A DNA stretch of 23,619 nucleotides, from NCBI GenBank assembly GCA_937919155.1, contig CALFPM010000156.1, forward strand, positions 1 through 23,619, in the 5' to 3' direction. Position numbers and translations under genes: made by a program. Below, one piece after another: positions 7,502 to 14,906 of the stretch (position 1 is its first letter; every line of letters starts with the position of its first letter). This DNA comes from an uncultured Clostridia bacterium (lineage in GTDB: Bacteria; Bacillota; Clostridia; Oscillospirales; Acutalibacteraceae). Below the pieces are notes generated by a model. The model had not been told where the DNA came from. It was given only the letters and a program-made list of their open reading frames with translations, and made no database searches.

Positions 7502-8248
7502 TTATTCGGGAATTGCAAAGTTGCTTGTCAGCTCAAACCAGGTGAATGTCATTCTGAAATTGCCGCTGAGTCTTTCATCAACGAGGACTTTGTCAAAATA
7601 GAATCCCATGCCGTTTTCGGTGAGATAGAAATTTTCGGGACTCATAATTTCGTCAAGTCTGTCAAGCACATCATCCGTTATGTATGCCGAAACGTGAAAT
7701 CTCTTGGGCAGAACTTTTGCAACTGTGTCGGAAACAAAAAGGTCAAAACAGCTTTTGGGGTCGTCCTGATTGATTGCAAAATCGCGAAGTTTGCAGGTCG
7801 CACCGTTGCGGATATCAAAGCAAAGAGTTTTGAGGGTGGGGATGTCGCCGTTGACGCTGAAAACATCATTGACAAGGAAACAGGCGTAACGATTATCAAG
7901 CAATGTGGTTTCAAAGGTTATTGTTTTTGCCCAGGGTGTGGAATCTTTGCTTGCATATTCAAGGTTGCTTTGCGCAAACTCGCAGGCTTCATTGAAAATA
8001 TCGAGAGCAACGCCGTTGATGTATTCGGCAACCTTGGGGTCGCAATCGTCAACAATTTTGGGAATAACAACATCAACCGTAAAAACTACTCTGCCGCTTT
8101 CGTCCTTGAATTCCTTTGAATGTGTGCTTTCTTCAATGACAGGCACTGCGTAAGTGGTGGTTCCGGTTTCATCATCGCCTTTCCCTTTGCAGGATGCAAA
8201 AGTAAGCAGCGCTGCCAATATCAGAATCACGCAGATGAATTTCTTCAT
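7502..8248 (-). CDS. Predicted lipoprotein with DUF3298-like domain
   Basis: The product (248 aa) starts with a lipoprotein signal peptide: MKKF, a hydrophobic run to about residue 18, and Cys20 in LTFASC as the likely lipidated residue, although Phe at -3 is unusual. A Gly/Asp/Thr-rich linker leads to an exported domain with alternating strands. The C-terminal part (NFYLTENGMGFYF, then a strand with MTFTWFEL) resembles DUF3298/RsiV-type extracellular domains, which are found in anti-sigma factors and in surface lipoproteins. No membrane helix or anti-sigma part is present, so a surface or envelope role is inferred. ATG 8248 is chosen for the signal peptide and the AAAGGA site in front of it. 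Confidence 0.75.
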   Translation of the reverse strand: MKKFICVILILAALLTFASCKGKGDDETGTTTYAVPVIEESTHSKEFKDESGRVVFTVDVVIPKIVDDCDPKVAEYINGVALDIFNEACEFAQSNLEYASKDSTPWAKTITFETTLLDNRYACFLVNDVFSVNGDIPTLKTLCFDIRNGATCKLRDFAINQDDPKSCFDLFVSDTVAKVLPKRFHVSAYITDDVLDRLDEIMSPENFYLTENGMGFYFDKVLVDERLSGNFRMTFTWFELTSNFAIPE

Positions 8249-8273
8249 AAAAATCAATCCTTTCACTCTAAAC

Positions 8274-8302
8274 ATTCTATCAGCAATTACGGCTGCAATC
8301 AA
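8274..8302 (-). promoter_or_regulatory. Sigma-A-type promoter for the lipoprotein gene
   Basis: Read on the minus strand, the -35 box TTGATT (plus-strand 8297-8302) is followed after exactly 17 bases by the -10 box TAGAAT (plus-strand 8274-8279). The start codon at 8248 lies 25 bases downstream, leaving room for a short leader with the AAAGGA binding site. Confidence 0.7.
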
Positions 8303-8326
8303 GGGTGTAAATATAAATTTTTATGG

Positions 8327-8355
8327 TTGATTTTTGTCGTTGTGTGTTATAAAAT
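8327..8355 (+). promoter_or_regulatory. Sigma-A-type promoter for the rhamnosidase operon
   Basis: A -35 box TTGATT (8327-8332) is separated by 17 bases from a -10 box TAAAAT (8350-8355). The GAGGAGGA binding site (8371-8378) and ATG 8384 follow. It is back to back with the lipoprotein promoter; the two -35 boxes are 24 bases apart, so one bound regulator could touch both. I see no clear operator palindrome. Confidence 0.65.
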
Positions 8356-8383
8356 GAAGATAAATTACCCGAGGAGGAGAAAT

Positions 8384-10567
8384 ATGAAAAATATTCTTAA
8401 TGCGCAGTGGATAAAAAGCCCCAAGACGGCAGTCGGCCGTGAAATTGTGTTTTCAAAGAATTTTGATATAGAAAAAGAAATTGTCAGTGCAAAGCTTGAG
8501 GTTACTGCGCTGGGCGTTTATGTTGCAAAAATCAACGGTGAGCGTGTGGGCGATTTTATTTTTGCTCCCGGCTGGACTTCATACAAGAGCCGTGTTCAGG
8601 TTGATACATACGATGTAACCGATATGCTGAAGGATAAAAACACAATTGCTCTCGGCGTTGCTCCCGGCTGGAAGGCAATGAGCTATTTCGGAATGCATTC
8701 GGGCGATTCTTACCTCGGATTCAATGAGGTTGCGGCAATCTGTGCCCTTACGGTTGTTTATGCCGATGGTGAAACAGAAATCATCACCAGCGGCGGTGAC
8801 TGGAATTGCGAAAACGGAAAATATGTTTATTCAAATCTTTACAACGGATATATCTATGACCCTGCCTATGTTGATATTTTCCCTGCAAAGGCTCAGGTTT
8901 TTGAGAAGGACAGAAAGGTTCTTCTTGACCGTCAGGGCGAAAAGGTTATTGAGCAGGAGTGCCTTGAAGCAAAGGAAATAATCATTACTCCCAAGGGAGA
9001 AACCGTTATTGACTTCGGTCAGAATATGACGGGTTATATTGAATTCAGAATCAAGGGCAACAAGGGCGAGAGGGCTGTTATCAGCCACGCCGAGGTGCTT
9101 GATGCAGAGGGTAACTTCTACAGAGATAATCTGCGCGATGCAAAGGCAGAGGCGGTGTTTATCTGTGACGGCAAGGAGCATATTCACAAGCCTGATTATA
9201 ATTTCTACGGTTTCCGCTACATCAAGCTTGAAAACTGGAGTGACGAGGTCAGGAAAGAGAATTTCACCGCAATAGTTGTTTATTCCGATATGAAGAGAAC
9301 GGGTTATTTTGAGTGCTCTGATGAAAGAGTAAACAAGCTTTTCTCCAATGTCATCTGGGGTCAGAAGAGCAATTTCCTTGATGTTCCCACGGATTGTCCC
9401 CAGCGTGACGAGCGTCTCGGTTGGACAGGCGATGCACAGGTGTTTGTGAAAACCGCATCGTATAACTACGATGTTGAGCGATTCTTTATAAAATGGCTGG
9501 CTGACCTTCGTGCAGACCAGACCAATTGGGGAACGATTCCTCATGTCATTCCCGGCGTTTTCGGGCCTGACGAGGATTGCTCTGCTGCGTGGGCGGATGC
9601 CGCAACAATCTGTCCGTGGCAGATTTATCTGACCTATGCCAACAAGGATATCATTGCCGAGTCCCTTGATTCAATGAAGGATTATCTTGAATTCATTGAG
9701 ACCCGTATGGATGACGGCATATGGAGCAGAAGCTGGCATTTCGGCGATTGGCTTAACCTTGACGGCAGCAGTCCCGAGGATTGCTCAAAGGGCACGGAAA
9801 AGAGCCTTATTGCAACAGCATTTTATATTTATTCAAGCGCGATTTACGCAAAATCGCTGGAGCTTTGCGGCAAAGATGCCGCAGAGATTCAGGCAAAGAA
9901 AGAAAAGTCAATTGAAGCATTCCGCCGTGAATTCATGGAGAACGGCAGAATAAAAGCGGAGTTTGAAACTCAGACTGCCGCGGTGCTTGCACTGCACTTC
10001 GGAATTACCGATAATGCCGCCGAAACCGCAAAGCAGCTCAATGACCTCGTTACAGAGTGCGGTCACCTTAAAACAGGTTTTGTCGGAACACCTTATCTTC
10101 TTCACGCTCTCAGTGATAACGGTTATGCCGAAACGGCATACAGCCTTCTTCTCCGCGAAGAATATCCCTCATGGCTCTTCTCAGTCAAGATGGGCGCCAC
10201 AACAATCTGGGAGCATTGGGACAGTGTTCGTGAAGACGGCACAATGTGGAGCACATCAATGAATTCCTTTAACCATTATGCATACGGAAGTGTTGCCGAT
10301 TGGCTTTACGGCGATGTGGCAGGTATTAAGATTGATGAAAGCAAACCTGCATTTGAACATATTGTTTTTGCTCCCGTTACAGACGGCAGACTCACTTATG
10401 CCAAGGCTTCAATCGAAAGTCGCAGAGGTCCCGTGAAATCTGAGTGGAAAACCGAAAACGGCAAAACTGAGTATATATTCACAGTTCCCGATGGCGCAAC
10501 AGCGACTGTTCTGCTGGGCGGAAAAGAAACTGAAATAGGTGCAGGTGAACATAAATTCTATGAATAA
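8384..10567 (+). CDS. Alpha-L-rhamnosidase, glycoside hydrolase family 78
   Basis: The enzyme (727 aa) should release terminal alpha-L-rhamnose from plant or bacterial glycans by an inverting mechanism. The N-terminal region (AQWIKS, then GDFIFAPGWTSYKSRVQ and ALGVAPGWK) matches the rhamnosidase N-terminal beta domain; the middle carries EVLDAEGNFYRDNLR; the (alpha/alpha)6 barrel has the family hallmark TDCPQRDERLGWTGDAQ at residues 336-352, with Glu343 the likely general acid, and IWEHWDS with Glu610 the likely base. A beta-sandwich C-terminus closes it. There is no signal peptide, so it probably acts in the cytoplasm on imported oligosaccharides. ATG 8384 is favoured by GAGGAGGA; the open frame extends further upstream but lacks homology there. 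It is somewhat short for the family. Confidence 0.93.
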   Translation: MKNILNAQWIKSPKTAVGREIVFSKNFDIEKEIVSAKLEVTALGVYVAKINGERVGDFIFAPGWTSYKSRVQVDTYDVTDMLKDKNTIALGVAPGWKAMSYFGMHSGDSYLGFNEVAAICALTVVYADGETEIITSGGDWNCENGKYVYSNLYNGYIYDPAYVDIFPAKAQVFEKDRKVLLDRQGEKVIEQECLEAKEIIITPKGETVIDFGQNMTGYIEFRIKGNKGERAVISHAEVLDAEGNFYRDNLRDAKAEAVFICDGKEHIHKPDYNFYGFRYIKLENWSDEVRKENFTAIVVYSDMKRTGYFECSDERVNKLFSNVIWGQKSNFLDVPTDCPQRDERLGWTGDAQVFVKTASYNYDVERFFIKWLADLRADQTNWGTIPHVIPGVFGPDEDCSAAWADAATICPWQIYLTYANKDIIAESLDSMKDYLEFIETRMDDGIWSRSWHFGDWLNLDGSSPEDCSKGTEKSLIATAFYIYSSAIYAKSLELCGKDAAEIQAKKEKSIEAFRREFMENGRIKAEFETQTAAVLALHFGITDNAAETAKQLNDLVTECGHLKTGFVGTPYLLHALSDNGYAETAYSLLLREEYPSWLFSVKMGATTIWEHWDSVREDGTMWSTSMNSFNHYAYGSVADWLYGDVAGIKIDESKPAFEHIVFAPVTDGRLTYAKASIESRRGPVKSEWKTENGKTEYIFTVPDGATATVLLGGKETEIGAGEHKFYE

Positions 10568-12788
10568 TATTATCATAAACGGCATAACCGCCGTTTGCCT
10601 GATTGCTTTGGTGGTGCAGGCGGTTGTCTGGTTTGTTATGCTTTTTTGCAGAGGACGAACAAAAGATATAGAGTTTCTTGAAAGTTTCAAGAAAGGGCAG
10701 TTTGCCATTGTTTATGTGACGGCAATTCCGCTTTATGTAATCGGCTTTATGTATGGCGGAAAAGATTTTATCAACGCTTTTTTTAACAGTGTTTCCAAAA
10801 TCATTGAACTTGTTGTTTTGAAATATGATTTTGAATGTATTGAGCCTTTGATGGATGCAAATTCATTTTATAAAGTGACGGTTTTCATCTGCTTTGCTAT
10901 GGCGGGACTTAACATTGTTTTTGTTGCTCTTTCCGTGTTGAGCCGCCGCATCTGGGAGTTTTCAAGAAGAAACAAAATCAGATATTGCCCCAAGGACAGA
11001 CTCTTTATTTTCGGCAGCAATCCCCAGAACAGGGAGATTTATGAGAGCGAAAAAAAGCGCACCAAAACAATAATTGACAAAATATCCGATGACGAACGCG
11101 ACAACTATTATCTGAATGATATTTCATACATTGAAATGTCGGATGACGAAATGGTCGTCGAAATATTTAAATGCAGAAAACCTGCTGTTGTTTTACTTAA
11201 GCTTTGTAAAATTCTTAAGCTAAAAATTTCCGAACGAACTGACACAGTCGTAATCAATACGGGGTCGGATGAGCGCAATATGCTTATATGCCGCAAAATC
11301 ATAGGAGAAATAAACAACAAAAGCGAGGGTGACAGAGAAAAGATTTTCAGAACACTCCGAGCCTTTACTTTTGGCGAGGCAAAGTACGAGGCGATTTATG
11401 ATGACATTGAATCTGCAGGTTTTGGTTGTATTACTTATTTAAACAAGTATAAGACCATAGGATTTGATTTTGCTCAGAGATATCCGCTTGCATCTTTTAT
11501 GGATGAAAGGCATATTGATTATGATACTTTTCTTGTCCGCCGGGAAACTGATATTAATTTCTTTATGATATGTTTTGGCAAAGTCAGCAGACAGATTTTT
11601 CTCACTTCTGTTGCAAACAATCAGTTTTTAACAGAGGGAGAGAATGGTCCCGAACTGAAGAAAGTAAAATATCATATTTTTGATAGGGATATTTTAAACA
11701 ACAACAAAAATTTGAATCATAATTATTATCGCTTCCGCGATGAAGTCAATGCAGAGGATAAGGATAAATATTTGCCACTGCCCTCGCTTCCTGCGGAGGA
11801 AGAATACCACCATCTTGATATCAATGACGGCAAGCTTTATTCCGTGCTTAAGAAATGCGTATGCAGAAGCAAGAATGATCTGAATTTTGTGCTTGTCAGT
11901 TTTGGCGATGACCTTGAGAATATTGATATGGCACAGAAGCTTGTTGCAAAGCGCCGCGAATGGGGTGCGGAAAATCTTGTGATTTTCGTCAGGACACGTA
12001 CTCGCACAAAGGAGCAGGAGGTACTCGAAAAGGAAGGGTGTCTGTTTATTGGCAACGAAACGGAAATAGTCTATAATATCGGAACAATCCTCTCTGATGT
12101 TAGGAAAATGGCTATTACGACAAGTGAGACATATGACCTTGAATACGCACTCTGCACGCTTCCTCTTGAGATTATTACAGATGACTTCGTAGAAAGTGAA
12201 AAAAATAAATCTCTCAAGAGATGGTATACTCACACGCACCGCCTGATGCGCGAATCCAACATCTACGCTGCCCTGAGCATAAGGGCAAAGCTTAATATGA
12301 TGGGTCTTGATTATTGTAGGGTGGATGCCAACGATGAACCTGCCGTTACGGAGAAGGAATACCTTGCGATTTATGCGGCAAGTGATATGCCCCGATACAC
12401 GGGCGAAAACACCGCTGCAGGAAGAAAAGTCATTGAATACGGCATTGATTTTGCTGAATCAGGCAGACGTAACCTTGCAATTCTGGAGCATTATCGCTGG
12501 AATTCATATATGATTACAAGAGGTTTTGTTCCCGCAACCATTGAACAGATAATGAATGAAAAAGACGAAAACGGTAAGCACACTAACGGTAAGAGCTATG
12601 TTTTGCGTCGACACGGTAATCTGACTACATTTGAGGGACTTGAACTTTACAGAAAAATGGTTGCCCAAAGAGACAGAAAAAGTGAAAAAGATATGGACGT
12701 TATCAAATACGATTATCAAATGCTTGATGACCTCTATTATATACTTACCATAAGTGGAAATAAGATAATAAAAAAGCGGAAAAATTAG
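10560..12788 (+). CDS. Membrane protein with RCK/TrkA-N-like Rossmann modules and C-terminal RyR-like domain; function unknown
   Basis: This 742-residue protein has membrane segments at about 9-29, 46-66 and 103-127, with a semi-hydrophobic stretch at 70-88 between them. No potassium-channel TVGYG filter is seen. The cytosolic part begins with a Rossmann-like strand (RLFIFGSN, 147-154) and continues with INTGSDERN near 235, FFMICFGKVSRQIF near 336 and FVLVSFGDDLENID near 449, resembling repeated RCK/TrkA-N folds. The C-terminus has ILEHYRWN (Glu643, Arg646, Trp647), a later RRHGNL and IKYDYQMLDDL, the pattern of a RyR domain. ATG 10560 is preferred (AGGTGA at 10543-10548); GTG 10539 also opens the frame. 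It overlaps the rhamnosidase stop by eight bases. It may sense a nucleotide or ion; this is inference. The gene is visibly AT-richer than its neighbours. Confidence 0.7.
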   Translation: MNNIIINGITAVCLIALVVQAVVWFVMLFCRGRTKDIEFLESFKKGQFAIVYVTAIPLYVIGFMYGGKDFINAFFNSVSKIIELVVLKYDFECIEPLMDANSFYKVTVFICFAMAGLNIVFVALSVLSRRIWEFSRRNKIRYCPKDRLFIFGSNPQNREIYESEKKRTKTIIDKISDDERDNYYLNDISYIEMSDDEMVVEIFKCRKPAVVLLKLCKILKLKISERTDTVVINTGSDERNMLICRKIIGEINNKSEGDREKIFRTLRAFTFGEAKYEAIYDDIESAGFGCITYLNKYKTIGFDFAQRYPLASFMDERHIDYDTFLVRRETDINFFMICFGKVSRQIFLTSVANNQFLTEGENGPELKKVKYHIFDRDILNNNKNLNHNYYRFRDEVNAEDKDKYLPLPSLPAEEEYHHLDINDGKLYSVLKKCVCRSKNDLNFVLVSFGDDLENIDMAQKLVAKRREWGAENLVIFVRTRTRTKEQEVLEKEGCLFIGNETEIVYNIGTILSDVRKMAITTSETYDLEYALCTLPLEIITDDFVESEKNKSLKRWYTHTHRLMRESNIYAALSIRAKLNMMGLDYCRVDANDEPAVTEKEYLAIYAASDMPRYTGENTAAGRKVIEYGIDFAESGRRNLAILEHYRWNSYMITRGFVPATIEQIMNEKDENGKHTNGKSYVLRRHGNLTTFEGLELYRKMVAQRDRKSEKDMDVIKYDYQMLDDLYYILTISGNKIIKKRKN

Positions 12789-12902
12789 TGTTTCACTAAG
12801 ACGAAAAAGCCGTTTTCTTCCGATGGGAGACGCAAAAAAATACGCAAAATCAGGAAAAAGCTAAAAACAAAGAAAATATTTGGCGGCTACACGAAAAAAT
12901 AA

Positions 12903-12950
12903 AATCGGCTTGGACGGATTTGTTTATCCATCCAAGCCGATTCTGTTTAT
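12903..12950 (+). terminator. Long bidirectional terminator hairpin between convergent operons
   Basis: A 17-pair stem, AATCGGCTTGGACGGAT (12903-12919) with ATCCATCCAAGCCGATT (12926-12942), has one G-T pair and a six-base loop. It is followed by CTGTTTATAGTGTTTCTTTT on the plus strand and by TTTATTTTTTC on the minus strand. It can end both the RyR-protein transcript and the ABC-transporter transcript. The rest of the 12789-12977 gap is A-rich and shows no gene. Confidence 0.85.
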
Positions 12951-12977
12951 AGTGTTTCTTTTATTTCTGCCTATTTT

Positions 12978-14906
12978 TTAATCAAGTTCGAACTGACCCG
13001 TATAAAGCTGATAATATTTGCCCTTCTGTTCAATAAGGTCATCGTGGTCGCCACGCTCAATGATTTCGCCCTGTTCAAGCACCATGATAGCGTTGGAGTT
13101 GCGCACGGTTGAAAGACGGTGAGCAATAACAAACACCGTTCTGCCCTCCATGAGCTTATCCATGCCTTTTTCAATAAGGCGCTCGGTTCTTGTGTCAATG
13201 GAGCTTGTTGCTTCATCGAGGATGAGCACGGGCGGGTCTGCAACTGCCGCACGGGCAATTGAAAGAAGCTGACGCTGACCCTGCGAAAGGTTTGCGCCGT
13301 CACCCGTAATCATTGTGTCGTAGCCGTCAGGCAGGCGGGTGATGAATGAATGGGCGTTTGCAAGCTTTGCCGCTGCAACAATTTCTTCATCCGTTGCGTC
13401 AAGCTTTCCGTAGGCAATGTTGTCTCTGACTGTGCCTGTGAAAAGGTGAGTGTCCTGAAGAACCATTGCCATAGAGCGTCTCAGAGCCGCCTTTTTAATC
13501 TTTTTGATATTGATGCCGTCATAGGTTATCTTGCCTTCGTTGACGTCATAGAAGCGGTTTATGAGGTTGGTAATAGTGGTTTTGCCTGCACCTGTTGAGC
13601 CGACAAAGGCGATTTTTTCGCCCGGACGGGCATAAAGCGACACGTTTTTGAGAACGGTCTTTTTGCCGTCATAGCTGAAAGTGACATCGTGAAAACGCAC
13701 ATCGCCCTGCCATTCGGTGAAGGTGATTGTGCCGTCTCCGTGGGGATGCTTCCATGCCCACATACCTGTTCTTTCGTCACATTCGGTGATTTCGCCCTTT
13801 TCGTTTTTCTTTGCATTCACAAGGGTAACATAGCCTTCGTCCTCTTCGATGGGGGTGTCAATAATCTCAAAAATTCGTTCGGCACCTGCAAGAGCGGCAA
13901 TGATATTGTTGAACTGCTGTGAAATCTGGGTGATAGGCTGGAAAAACTGCCTTGTATAGAGAAGGAAAGTGAAAAGTGCGCCGACCGTAAGACCGAAGAA
14001 TGAGGTTTCAGGCACTTTCATAATGATAAGTGAGCCGATTGTTGCCGTTGCGGCATAGGTGATATATGAAATGTTACCCATAATGGGCATAAGAATGCTT
14101 GCAAAGGTGTGGGCGTTTGTTGCGGCGTGGCGCAAATCGTTGTTTATGGATGCAAAGTTTGCCTTGGCTGTTGTTTCGTGGCAGAAAACCTTGACAACCT
14201 TAAGACCTTCGATATATTCCTCGATATATCCGTTAACCTCGCCTACGCACTGCTGCTGCGCTCTGAAATATTTTGCGCTCTGCTTGCCCAGTGCTTTAAT
14301 GATGAAAAAGGCTGCAATCAACATTGCAACAACGAAAAGGGTCAGCAGAGGACTGAAATAAATCATCATCGCAAAGGTGCCCAAAACCGTCACAACCGAG
14401 GAAACAAGCTGAACAAAGCTCTGACTGATGCATTCACGCAGCACATCGGCATCGTTTGTGTAGCGGCTCATCAGCTCGCCGTGGGTATGAGTGTCAAAGA
14501 AGTTAATGGGCAAATCCATCATATGATTGAACAGGTCGGAACGGATGATGTTGAGGGTTTTCTGTGCAACCTGAAGCATAATTCGTGAATATGCATATGA
14601 GGATATTGCGCCGAAAGCGTAAATAAAGACGAGAGAAAGAAGAATATTTACAAGGGGAGCGAGAGCATCGGCTGTTGCTTGTGTGCCGATAAGGGGTATG
14701 AGAATTTCGTCTGTTATTTTTTTGGTGAAAGATGTGCCGATTATGCCTGCAAGTGCGCTGAAGGCAACAAAAATAAAGACGAGGAGCAACAGATGCTTGG
14801 ATTTGCCGAGATAGCCGAGGAGCCTTGAGAAGGTTCTTTTTGTGTTTTTGGGCTTTTGAAATCTGTTGCCGCCGTTTTCAGGCGGTTTTTTTGCTTTTTC
14901 TGCCAT
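12978..14906 (-). CDS. Heterodimeric ABC exporter subunit with complete ATPase motifs
   Basis: A half-transporter (642 aa) with six membrane helices (residues about 38-340) fused to an ATPase domain. Walker A is GSTGAGKT (436-443), the Q-loop is VLQDTHLF, the signature is LSQGQ (540-544), Walker B is LILDE (561-565) with catalytic Glu565, and the switch His is His596. Between the two domains (about 355-400) is an inserted Trp/Gly-rich segment including MWAWKHPHGDG. With the gene just upstream it forms a TM287/288- or BmrCD-like heterodimer; this subunit carries the consensus catalytic residues. Its ATG shares one base with the preceding stop (TAATG), so translation is coupled. The substrate cannot be told; drugs, lipids and peptides are all possible. 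Confidence 0.93.
   Translation of the reverse strand: MAEKAKKPPENGGNRFQKPKNTKRTFSRLLGYLGKSKHLLLLVFIFVAFSALAGIIGTSFTKKITDEILIPLIGTQATADALAPLVNILLSLVFIYAFGAISSYAYSRIMLQVAQKTLNIIRSDLFNHMMDLPINFFDTHTHGELMSRYTNDADVLRECISQSFVQLVSSVVTVLGTFAMMIYFSPLLTLFVVAMLIAAFFIIKALGKQSAKYFRAQQQCVGEVNGYIEEYIEGLKVVKVFCHETTAKANFASINNDLRHAATNAHTFASILMPIMGNISYITYAATATIGSLIIMKVPETSFFGLTVGALFTFLLYTRQFFQPITQISQQFNNIIAALAGAERIFEIIDTPIEEDEGYVTLVNAKKNEKGEITECDERTGMWAWKHPHGDGTITFTEWQGDVRFHDVTFSYDGKKTVLKNVSLYARPGEKIAFVGSTGAGKTTITNLINRFYDVNEGKITYDGINIKKIKKAALRRSMAMVLQDTHLFTGTVRDNIAYGKLDATDEEIVAAAKLANAHSFITRLPDGYDTMITGDGANLSQGQRQLLSIARAAVADPPVLILDEATSSIDTRTERLIEKGMDKLMEGRTVFVIAHRLSTVRNSNAIMVLEQGEIIERGDHDDLIEQKGKYYQLYTGQFELD

Noticed and set aside
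8120..8383. N-terminal extension of the rhamnosidase frame upstream of ATG 8384
   Set aside because: It runs through the divergent promoters and the start of the lipoprotein gene, and GAGGAGGA stands directly before ATG 8384.
8831..9544. A 237-residue open frame on the minus strand inside the rhamnosidase gene
   Set aside because: It is opposite a gene with strong GH78 motifs, lacks a ribosome binding site and shows no recognisable protein family.
12789..12902. Possible small gene or hairpin in the A-rich stretch after the RyR-protein gene
   Set aside because: No start codon with a binding site and no sizeable open frame; the only inverted repeat (GAAAA/TTTTC) is five pairs with a five-base loop.
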